Part shown: one piece after another, positions 7,540-13,927 of the stretch | Numbering within the stretch: position 1 is the first letter of the stretch | Layout: every line of letters begins with the position of its first letter | From: JANMMJ01 sp964543235 | GTDB lineage: Bacteria > Pseudomonadota > Alphaproteobacteria > Rhizobiales > Aestuariivirgaceae | Direction: 5' to 3' | DNA length: 16,791 nt | Assembly: GCA_964543235.1 (NCBI GenBank) | Contig: CAZIXE010000078.1 | Location: forward strand, 1 to 16,791 | The notes under the pieces: model-generated | Seen by the model: only the letters and a program-made list of their open reading frames with translations | The model's database searches: none | What the model was told of the DNA's origin: nothing | Made by a program: the position numbers and the translations under genes

Positions 7540-9096
7540 CTAGCGGACGATCAGCGGCCAGTAGAATTCGGCCAGGAACAAGAGGATCAGCACCGAGATC
7601 AGCATCATCCTCACGCCGATCTTGAAGAAATCCGGACCTTTCAGGAAACCGGAGGCGTAGATGATGGTGAAGGCGGGCTGTGCCGCCGGCGTGAGATAAC
7701 CGAAGGCCGAAGAGATCGCCGCCACGAAGCCCGCGGTGATCGGGTCCTCGCCCGCCGCAACGGCCGTCTTGAGCACGATCGGGCCCAGCACCGCGATCGC
7801 CGCGCCGGCGGTCATCGTATTGGAGACGCCGATGGTCAGCAGCGAGATCGCCGCCTCGAAAGCCATGCCGGTGCCGGCCCCGATGCTGTTCAGGAACGTG
7901 AGGAAGTTCTGCCCGAGCCACTCCGCCGCCCCCGTCGCCTTCATTTCGACGCCGAGCGAGATCGCCGCTGCGTAGAGCAGCACCACGCCCCAGTTGACGC
8001 CGGAATTGATGTCCTCCCAGCGCACCAGGCCGAGCACCAGGAAGGCGATCACCCCGAGAAGGGCGATGGTGCCGAGCCCGAGCTGTTCCGACAGGAACAC
8101 CCAGCCCAGGATGGTGAGCGCGAAGACCAGGATCGTCATCCAGCCTGCGGCCCGGAGCGGCCCGTCGATCATCACCTGGGTCCTGAGCCGCGCCACGGCG
8201 CGCGACATGTCGGTGGTCTCCGGCTTGAACGTGAACACCAGCAGCGCCGCGACGATCGGCAGCCTCAGCAGGAACATCGGGTAGGCATAGATCGCCCAGG
8301 TCAGGTAGTCCATCAGATAGCGCCGCGTCGCCGGGTCGAACGGATCGAAGAAGAAATCCTTCCAGTAGCTGATGATGATGGCGTTGCGCGCCCCGCCGGA
8401 CGGCGTGGCCACGCCGGCGATGGAGCAGCCGTAGGAGATCGAGAACAGCAGCACCGCGGCGACATTGTGCACTTTCTTGGGATCGTCCGAGATCAGCGTG
8501 ATGAGTGTCACCCCCACCGGCAGCATCATCGCCGCTACCGTGTGTTCGCCGATGAACGCGGCCAGCACCCCGCACACCGCGGCGATGCCGAAACTGATCC
8601 AGTAGATGTTGGTGCCGGTCAGCCGCACGATGGTCCAGGCGATGCGCTTGTCCAGCCGCTGCTTGACGATGGCCACCGCCAGCATCAGCGAGCCCATGAT
8701 GAACAGCACCGCATCGGTCATCAGGCTCTGCGCCACCTTGGTCGGCTCGACCCGGAGCAGCACCACCTGGCCCACGATGATCATCAGCGGCACTGCCGGC
8801 AGCGGCACCGCTTCGGTGATGAACAGCATCGTTGCCATCACCGACATGGCCAGCACGATCTGTCCTTCCTGGGTCAGGCCCGCCGGCGTCGGCGCCGCCA
8901 TCAGCAGGAAACCGACGATCATCGTCACCACGAACCAGCGCCGGTCCCACACCAGCGCCATGTCGACATGCGATCTGAGCACCAGGTAGCGCTGGTAGCC
9001 GCGCCGCCGGAACCGCCCCAGCCTTGCCGCGGGCTCATGCGCCTGCAGCGAATCGCGGGCCAGCGAGAATTGCGTGACGGCAGCGGTCTGGTTCAT
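7540..9096 (-). CDS. SLC13/DASS-type anion transporter with altered first SNT motif
   Basis: A 518-aa inner-membrane carrier with about 12 hydrophobic segments after a basic, soluble N-terminus (1-52). It belongs to the divalent anion:sodium symporter (DASS/SLC13) family, which imports dicarboxylates, citrate or sulfate. Supporting motifs are TEAVPLPAVPL (94-104), ATPSGGARN (230-238), the second-repeat SNT triplet (425-427, in GVSNTMTAG) and the terminal GYLTPAAQPAF (466-476). In the first repeat the equivalent of SNT is EHT (184-186, in FIGEHTVAAMMLP). This could change cation or substrate binding. ATG 9096 was preferred over a TTG at 9141; AAGGGAG lies 11 bases upstream on the minus strand. 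The gene is divergent from the M20 pair and six bases from the convergent kinase stop. The substrate is unknown. Confidence 0.88.
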   Translation of the reverse strand: MNQTAAVTQFSLARDSLQAHEPAARLGRFRRRGYQRYLVLRSHVDMALVWDRRWFVVTMIVGFLLMAAPTPAGLTQEGQIVLAMSVMATMLFITEAVPLPAVPLMIIVGQVVLLRVEPTKVAQSLMTDAVLFIMGSLMLAVAIVKQRLDKRIAWTIVRLTGTNIYWISFGIAAVCGVLAAFIGEHTVAAMMLPVGVTLITLISDDPKKVHNVAAVLLFSISYGCSIAGVATPSGGARNAIIISYWKDFFFDPFDPATRRYLMDYLTWAIYAYPMFLLRLPIVAALLVFTFKPETTDMSRAVARLRTQVMIDGPLRAAGWMTILVFALTILGWVFLSEQLGLGTIALLGVIAFLVLGLVRWEDINSGVNWGVVLLYAAAISLGVEMKATGAAEWLGQNFLTFLNSIGAGTGMAFEAAISLLTIGVSNTMTAGAAIAVLGPIVLKTAVAAGEDPITAGFVAAISSAFGYLTPAAQPAFTIIYASGFLKGPDFFKIGVRMMLISVLILLFLAEFYWPLIVR

Positions 9097-9191
9097 GTCC
9101 TTGCCCGCTCCCTTGCCATGCGCCGGTCGGGACTTGCCCAAAGCCTAAGCAGCATGACACATTGCCGGCGGCGCGGGAGAAAGAGTGTTGG
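9097..9191. promoter_or_regulatory. Divergent intergenic region between DASS transporter and M20 operon
   Basis: Ninety-five bases separate the two divergent starts and should hold both promoters. I see CTTGCC repeated three times at irregular spacing (starting near 9100, 9113 and 9134) but no clear -35/-10 pair. GGGAGA (9175-9180), 11 bases before the M20 ATG, is the likely ribosome-binding site. Confidence 0.35.
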
Positions 9192-10592
9192 ATGGGTGAC
9201 GTTGATGCCGTTCTGGCGGCGGCAGATGACGCGTTTGCGGCAAGTTTGGGGCGGCTGTGTGAACTTCTCCGCTTTCCCTCCGTGGCCACCGACCCGGCTT
9301 GGCATCCGCAGTGCCTGGCGGCCGCCCGCTGGCTGCAGGCCACGCTGGCCGGCATGGGATTCGAGACAAGCCTCTGCGCCACCGGCGGCCAGCCGGTGGT
9401 GATCGGAACCTACGCGCCCGAGGCCTTGCCGTCCCATGCGCCCCACATACTGTTTTACGGCCACTACGATGTTCAGCCGGCAGACCCGTTGGATCTTTGG
9501 GAAAGCCCGCCATTCGAGCCACAGATCAGGAAAGGGAAAGACGGCAAGGAGCGCATATTCGCCCGCGGCGCCAGTGACGACAAGGGCCAAATGATGACCT
9601 TCCTGGAGGCCACGCGGGCTTGGCTTGTCGTGCATGGCCGCCTGCCGTTTCGCCTGACCCTGATGCTCGAAGGCGACGAGGAAGGTGATTCGACCCATTT
9701 CGACCGCCTGCTGGCCCGGCACTGCCGCGCCTTGCGCCCCGATGTCGCCTGGATCTGCGACACCGGCGCCTGGGACGCCGCAACGCCGGCCATTGTCACC
9801 CGCCTGCGCGGCTGCATCTGCGAGGAAGTGACGGTGCAGGGGCCCCGCACCGATCTCCACTCCGGCCGTTACGGCGGTGCTGCCCGCAACCCGATTCATG
9901 TCCTGGCCAGCCTTCTGGCCGGCCTGCACGATGCCAGGGGGCGTGTGACGCTGCCCGGCTTCTATGATGGTGTGCAGCGCCTGCCCGCGGCCCTGCGGCG
10001 GGAATGGGCGGGACTCGACTTCTCGCCGCGCCGCTTCCTCGGCAATGTCGGCCTGGCGGTGCCGGCCGGCGAGCGGGGCTATTCGGTGATCGAGCAGATC
10101 TGGGCCCGGCCCACCGCTGAGATCAACGGCATTTTCGCCGGCTACCGCGGGCCGGGCGTCAAGACCGTCCTGCCTGCCACGGCCACGGCCAAACTGTCCT
10201 TCCGCCTCGTGGAGGGCCAGGACCCGCAGGCCATCCGCCGCGCTTTCCATCGCTTTGTGCGCGCCCGCCTGCCTGCCGATTGCCGGGCCTCGTTCCGCAG
10301 CGACGGCGGTGACAGCAGGGGCGTGGCCGTGTCGCGCGAAAGTCCGTGGATCAAGGCCGCCGCGCGCGCCCTCGCGGCCGAATGGGGCAGGTCGCCCGTC
10401 CTGTGCGGCGACGGCGGCTCGATTCCCGCCGTTGAATCGCTCAGGCAGCACCTCGGCATCGATTCGGTGCTGGTGGGTTTTGCCCGCGCCGATGATGGCG
10501 CCCACAGCCCCAACGAGAAATATGACATCGAATGCTTTCGCAAAGGCATCCGCAGTTGGATTAGGATCATCGGAGAACAGGCAGAATCATGA
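9192..10592 (+). CDS. M20-family metallopeptidase (dipeptidase/deacylase type), first of tandem pair
   Basis: A 466-aa cytosolic di-zinc hydrolase of the M20/M25/M40 type. Its predicted metal and catalytic residues are His91 (GHYDVQPADP, with Asp93 as supporting residue), bridging Asp129 (ASDDKGQ), general base Glu163 and metal ligand Glu164 (EGDEEGDS), Asp190 (ICDTGAWD) and His438 (GAHSPNEKY). The lid/dimerisation domain contains DLHSG (221-225) and spans about 205-330. The layout resembles carnosinase-like dipeptidases rather than ArgE or DapE, but the substrate cannot be read from sequence. ATG 9192 was chosen with GGGAGA upstream; a TTG at 9162 is less likely. The stop overlaps the next gene's ATG by four bases (ATGA), implying translational coupling. 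It is divergent from an anion transporter, which may import related substrates (inference). Confidence 0.92.
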   Translation: MGDVDAVLAAADDAFAASLGRLCELLRFPSVATDPAWHPQCLAAARWLQATLAGMGFETSLCATGGQPVVIGTYAPEALPSHAPHILFYGHYDVQPADPLDLWESPPFEPQIRKGKDGKERIFARGASDDKGQMMTFLEATRAWLVVHGRLPFRLTLMLEGDEEGDSTHFDRLLARHCRALRPDVAWICDTGAWDAATPAIVTRLRGCICEEVTVQGPRTDLHSGRYGGAARNPIHVLASLLAGLHDARGRVTLPGFYDGVQRLPAALRREWAGLDFSPRRFLGNVGLAVPAGERGYSVIEQIWARPTAEINGIFAGYRGPGVKTVLPATATAKLSFRLVEGQDPQAIRRAFHRFVRARLPADCRASFRSDGGDSRGVAVSRESPWIKAAARALAAEWGRSPVLCGDGGSIPAVESLRQHLGIDSVLVGFARADDGAHSPNEKYDIECFRKGIRSWIRIIGEQAES

Positions 10593-11983
10593 GCGATATT
10601 GAACCTGTCCTGAAGCATGTGGACGCCGGCCTCGAGGCCAGCCTCGAGCGCCTCGGCAGCTTCGTGCGCATCCCGAGCGTCTCGACCGATCCGGCTCACG
10701 CCGATGATTGCCTGCGCGCCGCGGAATGGCTGGTGGCCGAGCTGAACGCATTGGGTTTTTCCGCCAGCGTCAGGCCGACGCCGGGACGGCCCATGGTGGT
10801 AGCGCATTACACGCCGCGCCGCCCTTTCGGAGCGGCGCCCCACTTTCTCTTCTACGGCCATTACGATGTCCAGCCGGCCGATCCGCTTGATCTGTGGAAG
10901 ACGCCGCCCTTCGAGATGCATCGCCGGAAGGATGCCAGGGGCGTGGAACGGCTCTACGGGCGTGGCACTGCCGACGACAAGGGCCAGCTCATGACCTTCG
11001 TGGAAGCGGCCCGCGCCTGGCTCAAAGTGACCGGCGACCTGCCGTTACGCGCCACCTTCCTGATCGAGGGCGAGGAGGAATCGGGTTCGCCGAGTCTGGA
11101 GCCGTTCCTCAGGGCCCATCGCAGGGAACTTGCCTGCGCTGCCGCCTTCGTTTGCGACACCGACATGTGGGATGCGAGGACTCCCGCCATCACGACGAGG
11201 CTGCGCGGCCTTGCCCGCATCGAAATGACGCTGACCGGTCCCCGCATCGACCTTCACTCCGGCGTGTATGGCGGCCCGGCCATCAACCCGATCCGTGTCC
11301 TGACGAAGATTCTGGCGAGCCTGCACGACCGTAACGGCCGCGTCACCATCCCGGGATTCTATGATGGCGTGGCGGAGCTGCCCGCGCCGGTGAAGACGCA
11401 GTGGCGGTCGCTCAGGTTCTCGGAGGCGAAGTTCCTGAAGGACGTGGGCCTGTCGCACCCGGCCGGTGAGAAGGGCCGCAGCGTGCTCGAGCAGATTTGG
11501 GCGAGGCCCACCGCCGAGGTCAACGGCATCTGGGGCGGCTATACCGGCGCCGGCACCAAGACGGTCCTGCCGTCGAAGGCGCATGCCAAGCTGACATTCC
11601 GCCTGGTCGGCCGCCAGGATCCGCAACGTATCCTGCGCGCCTTCGAGAATTTCGTGAAAAGGCAGCTGCCGCGCGACTGCAAGGTGGAGTTTCAGGGGCG
11701 CGGCGGCAGTCCCGCCTCGGAAATCCCGGAAGACGACCCCTACATCCTTAGGACCGCAGCCGCCCTCAAGGCCGAGTTCCGCCGCGAGCCCGTGCTCATG
11801 GGCTCGGGCGGCTCGATCCCGATTGTCAGGAGCTTCAAGGACGTTCTTGGCATGAACAGCGTGCTGGTGGGTTTCGGCCTCAACGATGATGCCATCCACT
11901 CGCCCAACGAGAAGTACAATGTCTCGAGTTTCCGCAGCGGCATTCGCAGCTGGGTGCGGATCTTTGGCGAACTGGGCCGTTGA
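10589..11983 (+). CDS. M20-family metallopeptidase (dipeptidase/deacylase type), second of tandem pair
   Basis: A 464-aa paralogue of the preceding gene, aligning almost without gaps. Metal and catalytic residues sit at near-identical positions: His91/Asp93 (GHYDVQPADP), Asp129 (TADDKGQ), Glu163/Glu164 (EGEEESGS, the more canonical form), Asp190 (VCDTDMWD) and His437 (AIHSPNEKY). DLHSG (221-225) is also present. Both copies look catalytically intact, so neither appears to be a decaying duplicate. They differ in several residues around the active site (for example GDEEGDS against GEEESGS), so they may have different specificities or act as a heteromer; both ideas are inference. ATG 10589 overlaps the upstream TGA within ATGA. 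The K+ channel gene begins 37 bases downstream on the same strand and may be co-transcribed. Confidence 0.93.
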   Translation: MSDIEPVLKHVDAGLEASLERLGSFVRIPSVSTDPAHADDCLRAAEWLVAELNALGFSASVRPTPGRPMVVAHYTPRRPFGAAPHFLFYGHYDVQPADPLDLWKTPPFEMHRRKDARGVERLYGRGTADDKGQLMTFVEAARAWLKVTGDLPLRATFLIEGEEESGSPSLEPFLRAHRRELACAAAFVCDTDMWDARTPAITTRLRGLARIEMTLTGPRIDLHSGVYGGPAINPIRVLTKILASLHDRNGRVTIPGFYDGVAELPAPVKTQWRSLRFSEAKFLKDVGLSHPAGEKGRSVLEQIWARPTAEVNGIWGGYTGAGTKTVLPSKAHAKLTFRLVGRQDPQRILRAFENFVKRQLPRDCKVEFQGRGGSPASEIPEDDPYILRTAAALKAEFRREPVLMGSGGSIPIVRSFKDVLGMNSVLVGFGLNDDAIHSPNEKYNVSSFRSGIRSWVRIFGELGR

Positions 11984-12020
11984 TAGCCGGGCAGCCCAGG
12001 CCGCGGGACGGTAGTCGCCG

Positions 12021-12431
12021 ATGATCGTCCAGCTCGCCATCGGCTCGCTGGTGATCGCGATGAACGTCGCCATCCAGGCCGAGATGTTCGCCCTGCTGCA
12101 TCGCCACTTCCCGGCGCTGCTCGAGTTATTGCGCCGGCCCTTTCGCCGCTGGGCCAACACCGTGGCGATCACCGTCAGCGTCCTGTTCATCCTCCTCGTC
12201 CACACGCTGCAGGTCTGGCTCTGGGCGGGCATTCTCCTGCTGGTGGGCGCCCTCGATGCGCTGGAACCTGCGCTCTATTTCGCGCTCGTCTCCTTCAGCA
12301 CCATCGGCTACGGCGACATCGTCATGACCGAGCAATGGCGCCTGCTCTCGGCCATGATCGGCGCCAATGGCCTGCTCATGTTCGGCTGGTCGATCGCCTA
12401 CATGGTCGATCTGGTCCGCCGCACCGCCTGA
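12021..12431 (+). CDS. Small pore-domain potassium channel
   Basis: A 136-aa membrane protein of the ion-channel type (Pfam Ion_trans_2-like). It has a first hydrophobic helix (about 4-26), a basic cytoplasmic loop (27-44), a second helix (about 46-75), a pore helix (82-93) with the potassium selectivity filter TIGYGD (94-99), and a final helix (about 107-131). It has neither an RCK/TrkA-N domain nor a cyclic-nucleotide domain, so any gating signal is not obvious. Four subunits would be needed to form a pore, as in other single-filter K+ channels. The ribosome-binding site is poor. It lies 37 bases after the second M20 gene and five bases from the convergent amidotransferase stop. Confidence 0.9.
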   Translation: MIVQLAIGSLVIAMNVAIQAEMFALLHRHFPALLELLRRPFRRWANTVAITVSVLFILLVHTLQVWLWAGILLLVGALDALEPALYFALVSFSTIGYGDIVMTEQWRLLSAMIGANGLLMFGWSIAYMVDLVRRTA

Positions 12432-12436
12432 AGCGG

Positions 12437-13159
12437 TCAGCGCCGCCCCGCCGCCATCCGCATGAAACCGTCGTAAAGCACCCGCGCATTGGCGAGGAAC
12501 TGCGGCATCAGCGGTTCCGCCTCGCGGGCGAGCTCCGCCAGCGCACCCGGCCCGCGCACCTTGGCGAGTGCCGCTTCATAGGCGGGAACGCAGCCCCAGG
12601 CCGGAATGGTCTCGGGCTCGAGCTCGACATGGTACTGCATCGAATAGGTGATGGCGCCGATCCGCATCGCCTGGTTCGCACACACATCCGACCGCGCCAG
12701 GATCACTGCGTCCTCCGGTGCCTGCGCCACCTTGACCGAATGCCATTGCAGGGCCTTCATCTTTGTGGGCAGGGCACCGAACACCGGATCGTTCTGGCCC
12801 TCTGGCGTCAGCGCGATGTCGAGAATGCCGACTTCGGGCGGCCGCTGCGGCCCGCAGGTCCCGCCCAGTGCGTCGGCAAGCAGCTGGTGCCCGAGGCAGA
12901 CGCCGAGGAACGGCCGGCCCAGCTCCCGCACCCAGCGGCGGATCGCCTGCTTCTCCGCAACCAGCCAGGGATGCTCCTCGACATCCCACACATCCATTGG
13001 TCCGCCCATGACCCACAGCATGTCGAATGTCTGGAGATCGGGAATGGCCTCGCCGCGGTCGAGTTCGACTGCCGTCCACGCGATCCCGTCTTCGCGCAGG
13101 AACTGGCGGAGCGCGCCCGGATGCTCGCAGGCAATGTGCTGGAAGACGAGAAGCCTCAT
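12437..13159 (-). CDS. Class I glutamine amidotransferase-like protein
   Basis: A 240-aa single-domain protein of the class I glutamine amidotransferase family, GuaA-N/YLR126c-like. The nucleophile elbow is GVCLGHQL (86-93) with Cys88. The His-x-Glu of the triad is YHVE (176-179), giving His177 and Glu179. The oxyanion region is VMGGPMDVWD (50-59), typical of the stand-alone subgroup often annotated as GMP synthase-related. There is no synthetase domain, so what accepts the ammonia, or whether it instead hydrolyses gamma-glutamyl compounds as PuuD/YgeQ-type relatives do, is unknown. It lies 20 bases downstream of the PNPOx-like gene on the same strand, likely one operon. The ATG has no strong ribosome-binding site, in line with coupling to the upstream gene. 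Confidence 0.9.
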   Translation of the reverse strand: MRLLVFQHIACEHPGALRQFLREDGIAWTAVELDRGEAIPDLQTFDMLWVMGGPMDVWDVEEHPWLVAEKQAIRRWVRELGRPFLGVCLGHQLLADALGGTCGPQRPPEVGILDIALTPEGQNDPVFGALPTKMKALQWHSVKVAQAPEDAVILARSDVCANQAMRIGAITYSMQYHVELEPETIPAWGCVPAYEAALAKVRGPGALAELAREAEPLMPQFLANARVLYDGFMRMAAGRR

Positions 13160-13179
13160 GCTTGCAAGGCTATCACGCC

Positions 13180-13827
13180 TCAGCCGATCCGGAACGAAGA
13201 AACATGGGCGGGCGCCACCACCCCCGGCAGATTGCGCGGATCGGCAATCGCCGGCAGCACCTGCAGCGCGACCGGGATGACGCCGGCCCAGATCGGCAGC
13301 GCGTAATCTGCCTCGTCATCGCCGGGCGGTCCGGTCCGGACCTTGGCTGAACACTCGTCGAGCTTGAGGCGGAGCACGGTCGTCGCCTTGATCTCCTGCG
13401 TGGTGGCCGGCCGCAACAGGTCCCAGCGACCCGGATACAGCCGTTCCGTGAAGCTGCGCAGATGCGCTTCCTTGGCCCGCGCGTCCTTGATCTTCTCAGC
13501 CGTTCCGAGCGCCATCACAGATCGGTAATTGCAGGAATGATTGAACGCCGAGCGCGCCATCACCATGCCGTCGAGGATCGTCACTGTCACGCACACTTCG
13601 GCATTCTCACAGGCCTCGAGCATGCGGCTTGCTGCCGAGCCATGCCAGTAGATGTGATTGCCCTCCCGCCATTGCAGGGTGGGTGTCACGAACGGCGCAC
13701 TGTTGAACATGTAGCCCACATGGCAGAGCGGCATCGCGTCGAGAATGGCATGCACGGTTTGGGCGTCATAATCCGCCCGCTTGTGCAGGCGTCTGACGCG
13801 CGTACGATCGCTGGGGGCTCTGCTCAT
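13180..13827 (-). CDS. Pyridoxamine 5'-phosphate oxidase-like flavoprotein
   Basis: A 215-aa protein resembling the split-barrel flavin-binding PNPOx_2/NimA-like group (Pfam Pyridox_ox_2 by motif). Recognisable stretches are RVRRLHKRADYD (11-20 region), AMPLCHVGY (31-39), the flavin-contacting HIYWHGSAASRM (58-69), CVTVTILDGMVMARSAFNHS (79-98) and NYRSVMALG (100-108). Members bind FMN or FAD; the NimA branch reduces nitroimidazoles, but most environmental members have unknown substrates, so true pyridoxine-phosphate oxidation should not be assumed. A GAGGA ribosome-binding site (minus strand, 13837-13833) five bases from ATG 13827 sets the start. It heads a probable two-gene operon with the amidotransferase and is divergent from the AbgB-like gene. 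Confidence 0.88.
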   Translation of the reverse strand: MSRAPSDRTRVRRLHKRADYDAQTVHAILDAMPLCHVGYMFNSAPFVTPTLQWREGNHIYWHGSAASRMLEACENAEVCVTVTILDGMVMARSAFNHSCNYRSVMALGTAEKIKDARAKEAHLRSFTERLYPGRWDLLRPATTQEIKATTVLRLKLDECSAKVRTGPPGDDEADYALPIWAGVIPVALQVLPAIADPRNLPGVVAPAHVSSFRIG

Positions 13828-13927
13828 GTCCGTCCTCGTTCTGGCTCTGTCCTGCATGGCCGGAATATGCTGGTGTGAGAAGAGCCAGTTCGGCTCGATT
13901 GAGCCGGACCACGAGGGAGGTGTCCGC
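13828..13927. promoter_or_regulatory. Divergent intergenic region between PNPOx-like and AbgB-like genes
   Basis: A 100-base region holding the promoters of two divergent transcripts. It contains a strong palindrome at 13889-13908 (listed separately) and GAGGGAGG at 13913-13920, seven bases before ATG 13928. That ribosome-binding site decides the AbgB-like start against an in-frame upstream ATG at 13826. No clear -35/-10 pair was found. Confidence 0.45.
13889..13908. repeat. Palindrome/hairpin CGGCTC-GATT-GAGCCG upstream of AbgB-like gene
   Basis: CGGCTC (13891-13896) and GAGCCG (13901-13906) are exact reverse complements around a four-base loop. The outer bases add a T-G wobble and a T-A pair. 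It ends five bases before the AbgB-like ribosome-binding site. It could be an operator for a dimeric regulator or a 5'-leader hairpin affecting translation. There is no T-tract, so it does not look like an intrinsic terminator. Confidence 0.6.

Noticed and set aside
7487..8950. A 487-codon frame on the same strand as the DASS transporter but in another frame
   Set aside because: Very Arg/Gly/His-rich translation without helices or motifs; the overlapping transporter frame is clearly the coding one.
9093..10505. A 470-codon open frame antisense to the first M20 gene
   Set aside because: Low-complexity Gly/Arg/Ala composition and no motif; the plus strand encodes an intact M20 enzyme.
13826..13927. 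In-frame upstream ATG giving the AbgB-like protein a lipoprotein-like leader (MSVLVLALSCMAGIC)
   Set aside because: It would overlap the divergent PNPOx start codon, and the only strong ribosome-binding site (13913-13920) points to ATG 13928. M20 relatives of this type are cytosolic.
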